Shown here in pieces: positions 8,093 to 16,618 of a stretch of 55,297 nucleotides of DNA. Each line of letters opens with the position of its first letter. Positions within the stretch are counted from its first letter, which is position 1. The position numbers were made by a program, and so were the translations under genes. The notes below the pieces were generated by a model. The model was not told the origin of the DNA and made no database searches. It saw nothing but the letters and a program-made list of their open reading frames with translations. This DNA comes from Planctomycetota bacterium. GTDB lineage: Bacteria > Planctomycetota > UBA1135 > UBA2386. The stretch spans positions 1-55,297 of the forward strand of contig JADLHO010000128.1 of assembly GCA_020848735.1 (NCBI GenBank), written 5' to 3'.

Positions 8093-10432
8093 ATGCAAGA
8101 CTCGACAAGGACTGCTGGACGCGACGGAACCCGTCGCCCGGATCGCGTGTGGCGCGCGGTTCTCGGCACGGCGCTCGCCTGCCTGGCCGCATGTTCTGCC
8201 GGCGGACCTTCCGGCTCCGGGGGTGGCCCGGGCGGCGGCGGCGGTGGCGGAGGCTCGGGCGGCGGAGGCTCGGGCGGTGGCACCGGCCAGCGCCTCGTGA
8301 TCACCCCGCACTTCGACGTCGAGAACGCCTCGTCCGAGGCGCGCACCGACACGGTGCTCGCGAGCATCCCCTTCCCCATCGGCATGATCGCGAACCTCGA
8401 CAACGTCGGCGTGAGCGGTCGTGCGACGGCCTGGATGCCGATGCAGACCTGGCCGGACGGCACGGTGCGCGTCGCGCAGGCCCAGTTCACCGACGACTTC
8501 GCGGCCAACGAGACGAAGTCGTACGACGTCGTCCGCGAGGTCACGCCGCTGACGGGGCCGTTCACGGCGAACGAGTGGCTCGCCCAGTTCGGCGACCGCC
8601 TGCTCGTGCGCCCGCGCGTGCGCGACATCAACGGCAACGCCTACGAGGCGCAGACGCCGGTGCTCGGCGGCAGCGTGCTCCATGAGACCCCGCTCGTGCG
8701 CGTCACGCGCAAGCGCGTCTATCACTACAAGACGGGCAGCGGCGGCATCGCGCGCGACTTCCTGTCCTCGACGTTCTACGTCTACGAGTACCACGACGTC
8801 CCGTACGTGACCGTCGACTGGATCCTCGGCAACGACTACCAGGGCATCGACAACCCGGCGGGCAGCACCGACCCGAACCTCTATCCGCTCGGCGGAGTCG
8901 ACGTGAACGAGGCCTCGCTCCTCGTGAAGGGCGCCGACGAGGTGCGCGGGTTCCGCCCCGATTGGCACGCGATCGCCGCGCCGGTCGCCGAAGGCGAATG
9001 GGTCCGCTTCCGCACGATGACGGACACCTACGTCGACGACTGCCAGACGCGCCGGTACCGCTTCCAGCTGCGCGTCGAACACCCGGGTGCGACCGACGAG
9101 GTCAAGCGCCGCTGGCAGCGCAGCTTCACGGCGCGCGTCGAGGCGCCCTTCTATCCCATGTGCGATCTCCCGACGTACCAGAAGTCGGGTGGCCTCGGGC
9201 TGCACGGCGGGCCGGTCGACGGTCCTTCGGATGCCGCGGCGCGTGCCGCCGACGACTACGACCGCTGGATCAACGGCGATCACTTCGGCACCTGGGGCGA
9301 CTTCGGCGACGTGAACTACACGGGCACCTCGGGTACCCCGCGCAACACGCCCCTGAGCTGGGACGTCGCGCACGCGATCCAGGCGCGCAACCGCGACCTG
9401 CTCGCGCTCTTCGAGAGCAAGGCGTGGATGCAGGCCATCCGCCCCTACCACCTCTATGGCCTGACGGTCGGCGCGGAGCAGGACCTGTACCTCTGGTACT
9501 CGATGGTGATGAACCCGAACAGCTCGGACATCTCCAACGAGAGCCTCGGCCGGCGCGCCCTCTGGCGCAACGACCCGTACCCGCAGCTGCGCACGCGCGT
9601 CGATTACCGCGCGCACGGTTACAACGGCTATGACGCCGAGCACTGGACGACCGACATCCTCTTCGACTACTGGACGATGTCGGGCGACCACTGGGCGCGC
9701 GAGGAGCTGCGTCAGCTCGGCCAGAGCCTCAAGGGCTGCATGCGCCTCGTCGAGTACCCGAGCGCCAACATGCGCGTCGCCCGTGCCGAGGGCTGGACGA
9801 TGTGCGGCTTCGTGCAGTGCTTCCTCGCGACCGGCGACACGTCGACCAAGGACTACGCCATCCGCCGCATCCGCGAGATCGTGCAGGTGCAGCGCTGGCG
9901 CGATCACGCCGGGCGTCCGATGAACGAATACGGTCCCGATGCCCGCTACGGCATCGGCACCAACACGACGGGTTATCCCGCGTGGGAGATGGGCAGCGTG
10001 ATGCTCGGCTATCTCGCGGCCCACCGCTTCTTCGGCAGCGCCGATGCGCTCGAGGTCGCCGAGGACGTGGTCCGCGCGGTCGACTACTCGTGGGTCAGCA
10101 ACTACACGAACCCGCGGACCGGCCAGTTCGTGGCCGACGCCGCGCGCTACGTCACGCCGCTGCGCGACAACGGGCAGCACGTGCCCGCGAACTTCCGCGA
10201 CGCCGATCCGGCGTTCGGCGCGATCGTCCCCTCGATCCCGCTCGGCAGCGTCAACGAGTTCCTCGTCGCCGGCCTCGCGGTCATGCACGAGCACACGCAG
10301 AACGCGACGATCCGCGAACGGGCGGCGTGGCAGCTCGCGAAGTTCCACCCGGAGCCGGTCGACGACGATCACCGCTGGAACAAGTGGTTCCTGATCGCGC
10401 CGTTCCTCTATCCGCACAACCGGCAGAACTGA
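8093..10432 (+). CDS. Lipoprotein, exo-rhamnogalacturonan-lyase/YetA-like (RIFT barrel plus alpha/alpha toroid)
   Basis: A 779-residue predicted lipoprotein. The N-terminus is basic, then hydrophobic, ending in the lipobox LAAC with Cys34. A very Gly/Ser-rich linker (about residues 36-65) follows. The next section (FDVENASSEARTDTVLASIPFPIG and WMPMQTWPDGTVRVAQAQF) fits the RIFT-barrel start of PcRGLX/YetA-type proteins. The C-terminal half has toroid features such as HGYNGYDAEHWTTDILFDYW and MGSVMLGYLAAHRFFGS. The family includes exo-rhamnogalacturonan lyases, so surface polysaccharide breakdown is likely; substrate and catalysis are inferred. ATG 8093 has AAGAGG six bases upstream, better than ATG 8087. 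A GH2 gene follows 34 bp later. The 187 bp upstream show no other element. Confidence 0.6.
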   Translation: MQDSTRTAGRDGTRRPDRVWRAVLGTALACLAACSAGGPSGSGGGPGGGGGGGGSGGGGSGGGTGQRLVITPHFDVENASSEARTDTVLASIPFPIGMIANLDNVGVSGRATAWMPMQTWPDGTVRVAQAQFTDDFAANETKSYDVVREVTPLTGPFTANEWLAQFGDRLLVRPRVRDINGNAYEAQTPVLGGSVLHETPLVRVTRKRVYHYKTGSGGIARDFLSSTFYVYEYHDVPYVTVDWILGNDYQGIDNPAGSTDPNLYPLGGVDVNEASLLVKGADEVRGFRPDWHAIAAPVAEGEWVRFRTMTDTYVDDCQTRRYRFQLRVEHPGATDEVKRRWQRSFTARVEAPFYPMCDLPTYQKSGGLGLHGGPVDGPSDAAARAADDYDRWINGDHFGTWGDFGDVNYTGTSGTPRNTPLSWDVAHAIQARNRDLLALFESKAWMQAIRPYHLYGLTVGAEQDLYLWYSMVMNPNSSDISNESLGRRALWRNDPYPQLRTRVDYRAHGYNGYDAEHWTTDILFDYWTMSGDHWAREELRQLGQSLKGCMRLVEYPSANMRVARAEGWTMCGFVQCFLATGDTSTKDYAIRRIREIVQVQRWRDHAGRPMNEYGPDARYGIGTNTTGYPAWEMGSVMLGYLAAHRFFGSADALEVAEDVVRAVDYSWVSNYTNPRTGQFVADAARYVTPLRDNGQHVPANFRDADPAFGAIVPSIPLGSVNEFLVAGLAVMHEHTQNATIRERAAWQLAKFHPEPVDDDHRWNKWFLIAPFLYPHNRQN

Positions 10433-10449
10433 GGCCGCGCGGCGCGGCC
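10433..10449 (+). terminator. GC-rich hairpin right after the lipoprotein stop
   Basis: GGCCGCG and CGCGGCC form a perfect 7-bp stem with a 3-nt loop, starting on the base after the TGA. No U-tract follows, so it may be a weak or factor-dependent terminator, or simply a 3'-end stabiliser between the two sugar-degradation genes. Confidence 0.35.
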
Positions 10450-10452
10450 GGT

Positions 10453-10458
10453 TAGCAT
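10453..10458 (+). promoter_or_regulatory. Putative -10 hexamer 8 nt before the GH2 start
   Basis: TAGCAT ends 8 nt before ATG 10467 in an otherwise all-G/C stretch, and no Shine-Dalgarno is present. This fits a near-leaderless transcript for the glycosidase, separate from the lipoprotein gene in front. Confidence 0.4.
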
Positions 10459-10466
10459 CCGCGGCG

Positions 10467-13400
10467 ATGTCGCATGAATCGCTCGCGCGCTGGCTCGCGC
10501 CCGGCGCCCTCCTCGTCCTCGTCGTCGGCGAGCTCGTCGCGCAACGCACGCCGCTCGTCGACGGCTGGGACTTCGCGCCCGAGACCGTCGCTGCGGAACG
10601 CCCCACGGCGGACTGGCGCGCGGTGCGCGTGCCGCACACCTTCGAGGACGAGCTCGGCGCGGACTTCGATGGCACCGCGTGGTACCGCCGGACGCTGAAG
10701 GTCGACCACGGGGGACGTCATCGCCTGCTGGTGCACGCCGCGGCGACCGCCACCACCGTGTGGCTGGATGGCGTCGAGTGCGGGAGCCACCTCGGCGGTT
10801 GGACGCCCTTCCGCGTCGAGCTGCCGCTGCGGCCGGGTGTCGAGCACCGTCTCGAGCTGCGGGTCGACGAACGGGTCGGCCATAACACGCAGGGCTTCCT
10901 GCCGGTCATCCAGCCGCACTTCGGTGGACTCTGGCGGGGCGTCGAGCTGACGAGCGACAGCACGCCCTCGCTCGACACCGAGCACGCGTTCGCGTTCGGC
11001 GAGCTCACGCCGGAGGGGCCACGCCTGAAGCTCGAGGTCCCGATCCTCGCGGGACCCGACGCGGCGCGGGTCCGCCTGACCGCGACGCTCCTCGACGGCG
11101 CGCAGGCCATCGCCACGGCCCGCGTCGAGCACGCACTCGCGACCGGGCCGGTGACCGCAGCGCTGGCCGTGCCGGTCACGGCCCCGATCCGCCCCTGGTC
11201 GCCCGCGCGCCCGAATCTCTACCGAGTGCGTCTGCAACTCCGCGCCGCCGACGACGATGCCGTGCTGCAGACATACGAGCTCCGCACCGGCTTCCGCGAG
11301 GTCGGCAATCGCGGCACGACCTTGCTCTGGAACGGCGAGCCCCTGCAGCTCCGCGGGGTCCTCCACTGGGGCTACGACGCGCCGCGCTTCGCCCCCCACG
11401 ACGACCCCGCGCGCTGGCGCTCCGAGCTCGAGGCGATCCGCGCGCTCGGCTGCAATCTCGTGAAGGCCTGCCTCTGGATGCCGCCTCGCTGCTTCTACGA
11501 GCTCGCCGACGAGCTCGGGCTCGTCGTGTGGCAGGAGTATCCGACCTGGCACCCGAAGCTCACGGGCGAGCATCGCGACGCGCTCCGCGCCGAGTACGAG
11601 GAGCTGCATCGCTACGACCGGCGGCACGTGTCCGTCGCGCTGCGCAGTCTCACCTGCGAGACGGGCCACTCGGCGGAGCTCGACGTGGTGCGCGCTCTCT
11701 TCGATCGCTGCAAGGAACTGGTGCCCAACACGCTGCTGGTCGACGACAGCGCGTGGATCTCCTGGCACCGCATCCACGACTTCTGGGACGACCATCCCTA
11801 CGGCAACAACTCGACCTGGCCGGCGAAGCTCGCCGAGCTGCGGCAGTTCGTCGCGGAGCGCAAGGCCCTGCCGCTCATCCTCGGCGAGTGCATCGCCGCC
11901 GATACCTGGTTCGAGTTCCCCGAGTGGAACCGCCGCGGGCTCGAGGACGGACTCTGGTGGGCACCGCACGGCATCGGCCCGCAGCGCGAGTTCGCCGACC
12001 TCGTCGAGCGTCGCTGGGGCGTCGCCGAGCGCAACGCGCTCGTCCCCGACTCGCGTGCGTACGCGCTCCGCAACCGCAAGTACCAGATCGAACGCCTCCG
12101 CCTCGCCATCCCCGATGCGGGCTACACGATCTCGGTCGTGCGCGACTTCACGAAGGCGCGCATGGGGCTCTTCGACGACTTCGGACAGGCGAAGTGGCGC
12201 GCCGCGGACTGGGACTGGCATCGCGACACGCTGATCGGGCTGGACCTCGCGCACGACCGCCGCGCGCTGCTGCCCGGCGCCGCGACGCTGCGCTTCCGGG
12301 TGTCGCATGCGGGCCGCGGCCCGCTCACGGGTTCCCTGCGCGTCGCGGTCGAGGGGCTCGACGCGCCGATCGCCGCGACCCTCGACGGCGTGCGCGCCGA
12401 GCCGGGCACCGTGTCGGAAGCCCTCGAGCTGCCGCTGACGCTCCCCGCCGTCGACCGGCCGCGTCGCTTCCGCGTCGCGGTGGAGCTGAGCGGATCGCAC
12501 CCTGCCGTGAATCGCTGGGAGCTCTGGATCGTGCCGCCGGCCGATCCCACGCCCCCGCCGGAGCTGCGGGTCGTCGACGCACTCGACCCGGCGACGCTCG
12601 CCTTCGTGCGCGCGGGCGGTCGCGCCCTGTTGCGCGCCGGCCCGCGCAAGCACTGCCTGCGCACGGAGAGCCTCTGGTTCCTGAAGGGCGCTCCCTTCTC
12701 GCCGGCGCATGCGATCCACGCGCGGATCCCGAAGGAACTGCTGCTCGAACTGCAGAGCTTCGACCTCGAGACGGGTCTGGCCATGCGCGGCGACCAGCTC
12801 CTCGAGGAGATCGACCCCGTGCTGGCCTTCTGGGACACGCACGACATCGATCGGGTCCAGCGTTGGCTGCTCGCCTTCACGACGCAGCTCGGCGAGGGAC
12901 GTCTCGCCGCGACGACGCTGGCCGTGGATTCGCCGGCCGGTCGCCTCGTGGAGCAGGAGCTCCTGCGCTGCCTCGTCGCCGAGACCCCGCCGCAGAACCG
13001 GTTGAGCGAGGCGACCATCGCGCGCCTGTCGGGCGAGCTCACGACCCGGCTCCTGCCGCTCGAGGACTGGCAGCTCGCACCCGACCCGAAGGACCGGGGT
13101 CTGGCCGCCGGCTGGCAGTCGGGGAACGGCGACGGTGCCGAGTGGCGGCCGATCCGCGCCGGGGCGCATTGGGAGTCGCAGGGCCTCACGCAGTACGACG
13201 GCGTGGCGTGGTACCGCACCGAGTTCGAGGTGCCCGCAGACTGGGCCGGAGCCCCCATCACGGCGGTCTTCGACGGCGTGGACGACTCGTTCCGGCTCTA
13301 CGTCGACGGCGCGGAGCTCGGCCGCTACGGCGATCCGGCGACCGGCGACTCGGTCTGGCTCGTGCGCACGACGGCGGACCTCAGCCGCGTGCTGAAGCCC

Positions 13401-13517
13401 GGCCGGCGCCACGTCCTCGTGCTGCGGGTCGTCGATCACGTCGGCGCCGGCGGCATCCACAAGCCCGTCCGGCTCACGACCGGGCCGATCGATCCGCGCG
13501 GCGAACTGCTGCATTGA
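10467..13517 (+). CDS. Glycoside hydrolase family 2 protein (exported)
   Basis: A 1016-residue GH2-type glycosidase with a signal peptide or anchor (WLAPGALLVLVVGELVA). It has a sugar-binding jelly roll (about residues 30-170: WRAVRVPHTFEDELG, FDGTAWYRRTLKV, WLDGVECGSHLGGWTPF), an Ig-like domain, then a TIM barrel (about 290-560) starting near NGEPLQLRGVLHWG. The expected nucleophile is Glu474 in LILGECIAAD. The acid/base position is Glu398 in SLTCETGH, where the Asn normally found before it in clan GH-A is Cys. A second jelly-roll-like domain (GVAWYRTEFEVPADW, FRLYVDGAELGRYG) closes the protein at about 890-1010. The preceding lyase-like lipoprotein suggests joint polysaccharide degradation. 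Linkage specificity is unknown. Confidence 0.8.
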   Translation: MSHESLARWLAPGALLVLVVGELVAQRTPLVDGWDFAPETVAAERPTADWRAVRVPHTFEDELGADFDGTAWYRRTLKVDHGGRHRLLVHAAATATTVWLDGVECGSHLGGWTPFRVELPLRPGVEHRLELRVDERVGHNTQGFLPVIQPHFGGLWRGVELTSDSTPSLDTEHAFAFGELTPEGPRLKLEVPILAGPDAARVRLTATLLDGAQAIATARVEHALATGPVTAALAVPVTAPIRPWSPARPNLYRVRLQLRAADDDAVLQTYELRTGFREVGNRGTTLLWNGEPLQLRGVLHWGYDAPRFAPHDDPARWRSELEAIRALGCNLVKACLWMPPRCFYELADELGLVVWQEYPTWHPKLTGEHRDALRAEYEELHRYDRRHVSVALRSLTCETGHSAELDVVRALFDRCKELVPNTLLVDDSAWISWHRIHDFWDDHPYGNNSTWPAKLAELRQFVAERKALPLILGECIAADTWFEFPEWNRRGLEDGLWWAPHGIGPQREFADLVERRWGVAERNALVPDSRAYALRNRKYQIERLRLAIPDAGYTISVVRDFTKARMGLFDDFGQAKWRAADWDWHRDTLIGLDLAHDRRALLPGAATLRFRVSHAGRGPLTGSLRVAVEGLDAPIAATLDGVRAEPGTVSEALELPLTLPAVDRPRRFRVAVELSGSHPAVNRWELWIVPPADPTPPPELRVVDALDPATLAFVRAGGRALLRAGPRKHCLRTESLWFLKGAPFSPAHAIHARIPKELLLELQSFDLETGLAMRGDQLLEEIDPVLAFWDTHDIDRVQRWLLAFTTQLGEGRLAATTLAVDSPAGRLVEQELLRCLVAETPPQNRLSEATIARLSGELTTRLLPLEDWQLAPDPKDRGLAAGWQSGNGDGAEWRPIRAGAHWESQGLTQYDGVAWYRTEFEVPADWAGAPITAVFDGVDDSFRLYVDGAELGRYGDPATGDSVWLVRTTADLSRVLKPGRRHVLVLRVVDHVGAGGIHKPVRLTTGPIDPRGELLH

Positions 13518-13530
13518 GCGGCGCTGCCCC

Positions 13531-13559
13531 TTGCGGCCGGGGCCGAGCGACCCTAATCG
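13531..13559 (+). promoter_or_regulatory. Putative -35/-10 promoter for the Nfu gene
   Basis: TTGCGG (13531-13536) and TAATCG (13554-13559) are separated by exactly 17 bp. The -10 ends 22 nt before ATG 13582, giving a predicted leader of about 15 nt. Confidence 0.4.
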
Positions 13560-13581
13560 AGCGCGTTCCGCGCAGCCCGCC

Positions 13582-14169
13582 ATGGTCCACGTCCAGAGCA
13601 TCCAGCCCACCCCGAATCCCAACGCCTTCAAGTTCGTCGTCGACGCCCTGCTGTGGCCCGGCACGAAGAGCGTCACGAAGGCCGCGGACTGCAAGGGCTC
13701 GCCGCTCGCCGAGCAGCTCTTCGCGATCGACGGCGTCGACACGCTGTTCTTCTGCGATCGCTTCGTCACCGTGAGCATGAAGCCCAGCGCGGACTGGCGC
13801 GCCGTGCACGAGGCGACGACGCGCGTGCTCGAGGATCACGTGTCGCCGTACTCCGCGGCCGGCGCACCGGGCGCGGCTCCGGCGGGAGCCGGCGCGACGG
13901 CGCCGGTCGGCCTCGACGCCGCGACGCTCCCCGCGGAGGCGCGCGCGATGCTCGAGAAGATCAACTCGGTGCTCGACGACCGCATCCGCCCGGCGCTCGC
14001 GGGCGACGGCGGCGGACTGGAGGTCGTCGGCCTCGAGGGCAAGACGTTGCTGATCCGCTATCAGGGCGCGTGCGGCTCGTGCCCGAGTTCGATCGGCGGC
14101 ACCCTGATGGCGATCCAGAACCTCCTGCAGGCCGAGGTCGACGAGGAACTCGCCGTCGTCTCCGCCTGA
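13582..14169 (+). CDS. NifU-like/Nfu iron-sulfur cluster carrier
   Basis: A 195-residue cytosolic Fe-S cluster carrier. The N-terminal Nfu-N domain reads QPTPNPNAFKFVVDALLWPG, as in Nfu1/NfuA-type proteins. A flexible Ala/Pro/Gly linker (about residues 92-112) joins it to the C-terminal NifU domain. That domain has the INSVLDDRIRPALAGDGGGLEVV start and the cluster-binding CxxC in YQGACGSCPSSIGGTLM. Such proteins receive a 4Fe-4S cluster and pass it to client enzymes. ThiC in this window is a possible client, but not specifically linked. ATG 13582 opens the Nfu-N domain. A zinc-ribbon gene begins 7 bp after the stop, so the two are cotranscribed. Confidence 0.9.
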   Translation: MVHVQSIQPTPNPNAFKFVVDALLWPGTKSVTKAADCKGSPLAEQLFAIDGVDTLFFCDRFVTVSMKPSADWRAVHEATTRVLEDHVSPYSAAGAPGAAPAGAGATAPVGLDAATLPAEARAMLEKINSVLDDRIRPALAGDGGGLEVVGLEGKTLLIRYQGACGSCPSSIGGTLMAIQNLLQAEVDEELAVVSA

Positions 14170-14176
14170 GCGCGCG

Positions 14177-14524
14177 ATGGCGCGTCGGCTCCGTTGCCCG
14201 CAGTGTCTGCGCCTCACGTCGATCGTCCACGTCCACGGTCATGCGCAGTGCGTGCTGTGCGGGACCAACGTCGAGCCCTGCTGCAGCGGTGCGGGCGACG
14301 AGGCGGACGCGGTCGCGCGCGGTGGCGAGAGCGCCGACCTCGAGGCCTTGCTCGCGCTGCTCGCGGCGCTCGGTGGGTCGACGCCCCGTGAGGCGCTGCT
14401 CAACGGCTTCGCCGAACGCACAGCCGTCTCGCTCGATGTCGCGAACGAGGTCCTGGGCCGCGCGCTGCGCGCCGGTCAGGTGATCGTGCACGCAGGCATC
14501 GTGGCCCTTCCCGATCGCGCGTGA
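14177..14524 (+). CDS. Small zinc-ribbon protein of unknown function
   Basis: A 115-residue protein I do not recognise. Residues 7-31 hold two CxxC pairs (CPQC and CVLC) on either side of a His-rich turn (IVHVHGH). This is a typical four-cysteine zinc ribbon. A CC pair follows at about 37-38. The remainder (LEALLALLAALGG, TPREALLNGFAERTAVSLDVANEVLGRALRAGQV) looks like a small helical, possibly winged-helix-like, domain. It starts 7 bp after the Nfu gene and should share its transcript. A role in metal or Fe-S handling, or as a small nucleic-acid-binding protein, is inference only. It ends 9 bp from a convergent gene. Confidence 0.75.
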   Translation: MARRLRCPQCLRLTSIVHVHGHAQCVLCGTNVEPCCSGAGDEADAVARGGESADLEALLALLAALGGSTPREALLNGFAERTAVSLDVANEVLGRALRAGQVIVHAGIVALPDRA

Positions 14525-14533
14525 GGCGGGGGC

Positions 14534-15157
14534 TCAGGCTCCGAGTTCCCAGCAGCGCAGCACGCGCCGGCGTTCTTCCAGGGCGACGACGAGACAGACC
14601 GCGGGCGCGAGACCGAGCACCTGCACGTGCCAGGACCCGTGGTGGCTCGTGACCACGAAGTCGAGCGAGCATCCGGTCGCGAGCGCCGGACCGACCCGTG
14701 ACGCATCGACCGTTTCGCGGCCCGTGATCCGTCCGCCGGCGTTGCCGATCGCCTCGAGCGTCGCGAGTTCCACGCCGCGCTCCCCCCTCGCGGAGGGCAC
14801 GAGCGCGAGCCCGATCCGGGGAGCGTAAGCCGCGGCCAGCACGCCGAGCGCGCCGAGATTCGCCCGGACGACGACGAGCGGCTCACGGTCCGGCGGGACG
14901 AGATGTGCCGCGCGCGTGATGTGCGCGAGCCCGCAGGCGATCGCGAGGCGCCGCCGCGTGTGGCCGTGCCGCACGTCGTCGACCCGCCGCAGCTCGGGGT
15001 CGGTCAACATCAGCCGGTAGAGATCGACGTTGCGCCGCGGGTCGTCGAGGTCGGCTCGGAACAGATGCACGTCGTCACACGGGTCCGCGAGGCGTGCGGG
15101 CGGAGACGGCCAGTGCCGCTCGGCGACGCGCTCGATCGTGCCACCCGCGGTGTTCAT
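14534..15157 (-). CDS. 4'-phosphopantetheinyl-transferase-like protein, probably degenerate
   Basis: A 207-residue protein. Its layout resembles Sfp-type 4'-phosphopantetheinyl transferases: an opening VHLFRADLDDP, then LTDPELRRVDDVRHGHTRRRLAIACGL (compare the ...DRRRFVVARGALR helix of Sfp), then LVVVRANLGALGVLAAAYAPRIGLALVPS where Sfp has the NLSHS...GVDIE strands, and a final WHVQVLGLAPAVCLVVALEE like the Sfp C-terminal strand. The Mg-binding acidic pair and the NLSHS motif are not intact. It is therefore either a remote or inactive member, or a look-alike. Its ATG overlaps the stop of the flippase gene (ATGA). A link to lipid- or carrier-bound glycan precursors is inference. Confidence 0.5.
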   Translation of the reverse strand: MNTAGGTIERVAERHWPSPPARLADPCDDVHLFRADLDDPRRNVDLYRLMLTDPELRRVDDVRHGHTRRRLAIACGLAHITRAAHLVPPDREPLVVVRANLGALGVLAAAYAPRIGLALVPSARGERGVELATLEAIGNAGGRITGRETVDASRVGPALATGCSLDFVVTSHHGSWHVQVLGLAPAVCLVVALEERRRVLRCWELGA

Positions 15158-16431
15158 GGCCGGACCGTCGCGAGTCGGGTCGCATCGAGGCGCGCGAGCG
15201 CGCGCAACACGGGCACGAGGAAGACCGCCTCTCCCGCCGCCATCGACCAGAACGCGCCGCGCGCGCCATCGACGGCACAGGCCGGGCCCACGAGGAGGAG
15301 CGCCACCGCGGCCGCCCAGGTGCGGGCCGTCGTGGCCAGCCTGGTCCCCGCGAGCGAGCGCGTCTGCAGCGCGACGACGAGGACGTGCACGAGGGCGGCG
15401 AGCAGGACGAAGCTGGCCGCGGCCGGCAGCACGCGGCCGAGCCCCCGGAATCGCTCGCCGAAGATCGCGGTGCCGATCGCGTCGCCGTACCAGGTGCAGG
15501 CGCCGAGCAGCACGGCACCACCGCCGGCGATGGACAACGCGGCGAGGGCGAGCAGGCGCCGCGCGGTGGCCGCGTCACCGTGCGGACCCTGGTGCTTCGC
15601 GAGCCGAGGGCGCAGCACGTCGCCGACGGCCCCGGCGAAGACGCGCAGCGGTCCGGCCAGCGTGTTCGCGGCGCCATAGAGACCGACCGCGAGTGGTCCG
15701 CCCAGCGCCGCGAGCACGAACGGCTGCACCCGCGTGCACACCGAGTTCGCGAGCGAGCCGAAGAGGGCCACGCGGCCCGCCACCGCCACCTCGTGCAGGC
15801 GCTCGGCGCTGACCGCGTCGCGCGGGACGGCCGGCAACGCGCGATCCATCCAGAGCGCGGCCCCGAGCTGGCCGCCCGCCGACGCGAGGAAGACCGCGAG
15901 CAAAGGGTCGCTGCCCTGTGCGGCACAGATCCCGAGCGCGAGGAACGCCGGCAGATAGGCGAGCGCCTGCGCCTGCGCCGCCGTGGCGCTGCGGAACGAG
16001 GCCACGAGCAGGGTCGCACACACGGTCGACGAGAGCCAGGCGCCGGTGCTCGCGGCCGAGGCGAGTGCCACGAGCGGGTCGACGCCCAGGATCGCGGCGA
16101 CCGGGGCGAGTGCCATGAGCAGCGCCGTGGTGAGCGCCGACCACAGAAGTCCGCGTCGCGCGCCCGCCGCGAGCAGGGCATCGCCCTCGGCACGCGAGAG
16201 TCGCGGTGCGATCGACGCCAGCGCGGTCAACCAGCCCGAGGACAGCACGGTCGCGGCGAGCACCTCGACGGTGCCGAGCGCGACCCAGATCGCGAACGAC
16301 TCGGTGCTCGCGCTGCGCGCGATCCCCACTCCCAGTCCCACGCGCGCGGCGGCGTTCACCCCCACCCGCACGAAGCCGTGCCAGGCATCGGCGCGTGAAC
16401 CGCGCAACAGGGCGAAGAGACGCGAAGGCAT
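15154..16431 (-). CDS. Polysaccharide flippase-like membrane protein (MOP superfamily)
   Basis: A 425-residue integral membrane protein with about 12 hydrophobic helices, Ala/Leu/Val-rich throughout. Pattern elements of Wzx/MurJ-type transporters are visible: VNAAARVGLGVGIARSAST near the start, LANSVCTRVQPFVLAALGGPLAVGLYGAANTLAGPLRVF in the middle, and IFGERFRGLGRVLPAAASFVLLAALVHVLVVALQTRSLAGT before the last helices. It is distinct from the flippase at 2904-4250 and has a different partner, the phosphopantetheinyl-transferase-like gene, which overlaps its stop. ATG 16431 was chosen. The upstream divergent spacer (16432-16618) is GC-rich with no clear promoter. Substrate unknown. Confidence 0.75.
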   Translation of the reverse strand: MPSRLFALLRGSRADAWHGFVRVGVNAAARVGLGVGIARSASTESFAIWVALGTVEVLAATVLSSGWLTALASIAPRLSRAEGDALLAAGARRGLLWSALTTALLMALAPVAAILGVDPLVALASAASTGAWLSSTVCATLLVASFRSATAAQAQALAYLPAFLALGICAAQGSDPLLAVFLASAGGQLGAALWMDRALPAVPRDAVSAERLHEVAVAGRVALFGSLANSVCTRVQPFVLAALGGPLAVGLYGAANTLAGPLRVFAGAVGDVLRPRLAKHQGPHGDAATARRLLALAALSIAGGGAVLLGACTWYGDAIGTAIFGERFRGLGRVLPAAASFVLLAALVHVLVVALQTRSLAGTRLATTARTWAAAVALLLVGPACAVDGARGAFWSMAAGEAVFLVPVLRALARLDATRLATVRP

Positions 16432-16618
16432 GACGCTCCGCCACCATCGGGTTGCGCGCGGGAAACCTTCATGCCCGCGAGCGCAAGGCTCGGGTCAACA
16501 CCCCATCGCGGCGCAGAGAGCGCGCTGCCGACGGAGGCTGGCGGATGCGGCCGTCCAAGTCCTGGACGTGGGATGGCGCATGCCGACCTCCCCTCTGACC
16601 CGGTGATAGCCCTTGAAG

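Noticed and set aside
10452..13778. Long open frames antisense to GH2, the lyase-like lipoprotein and the asnB/glycosyltransferase region (900-1100 codons)
   Set aside because: They are Arg/Ala/Gly-rich with no motif, and mirror a real gene in each case. Such frames are expected when third codon positions are nearly all G or C.
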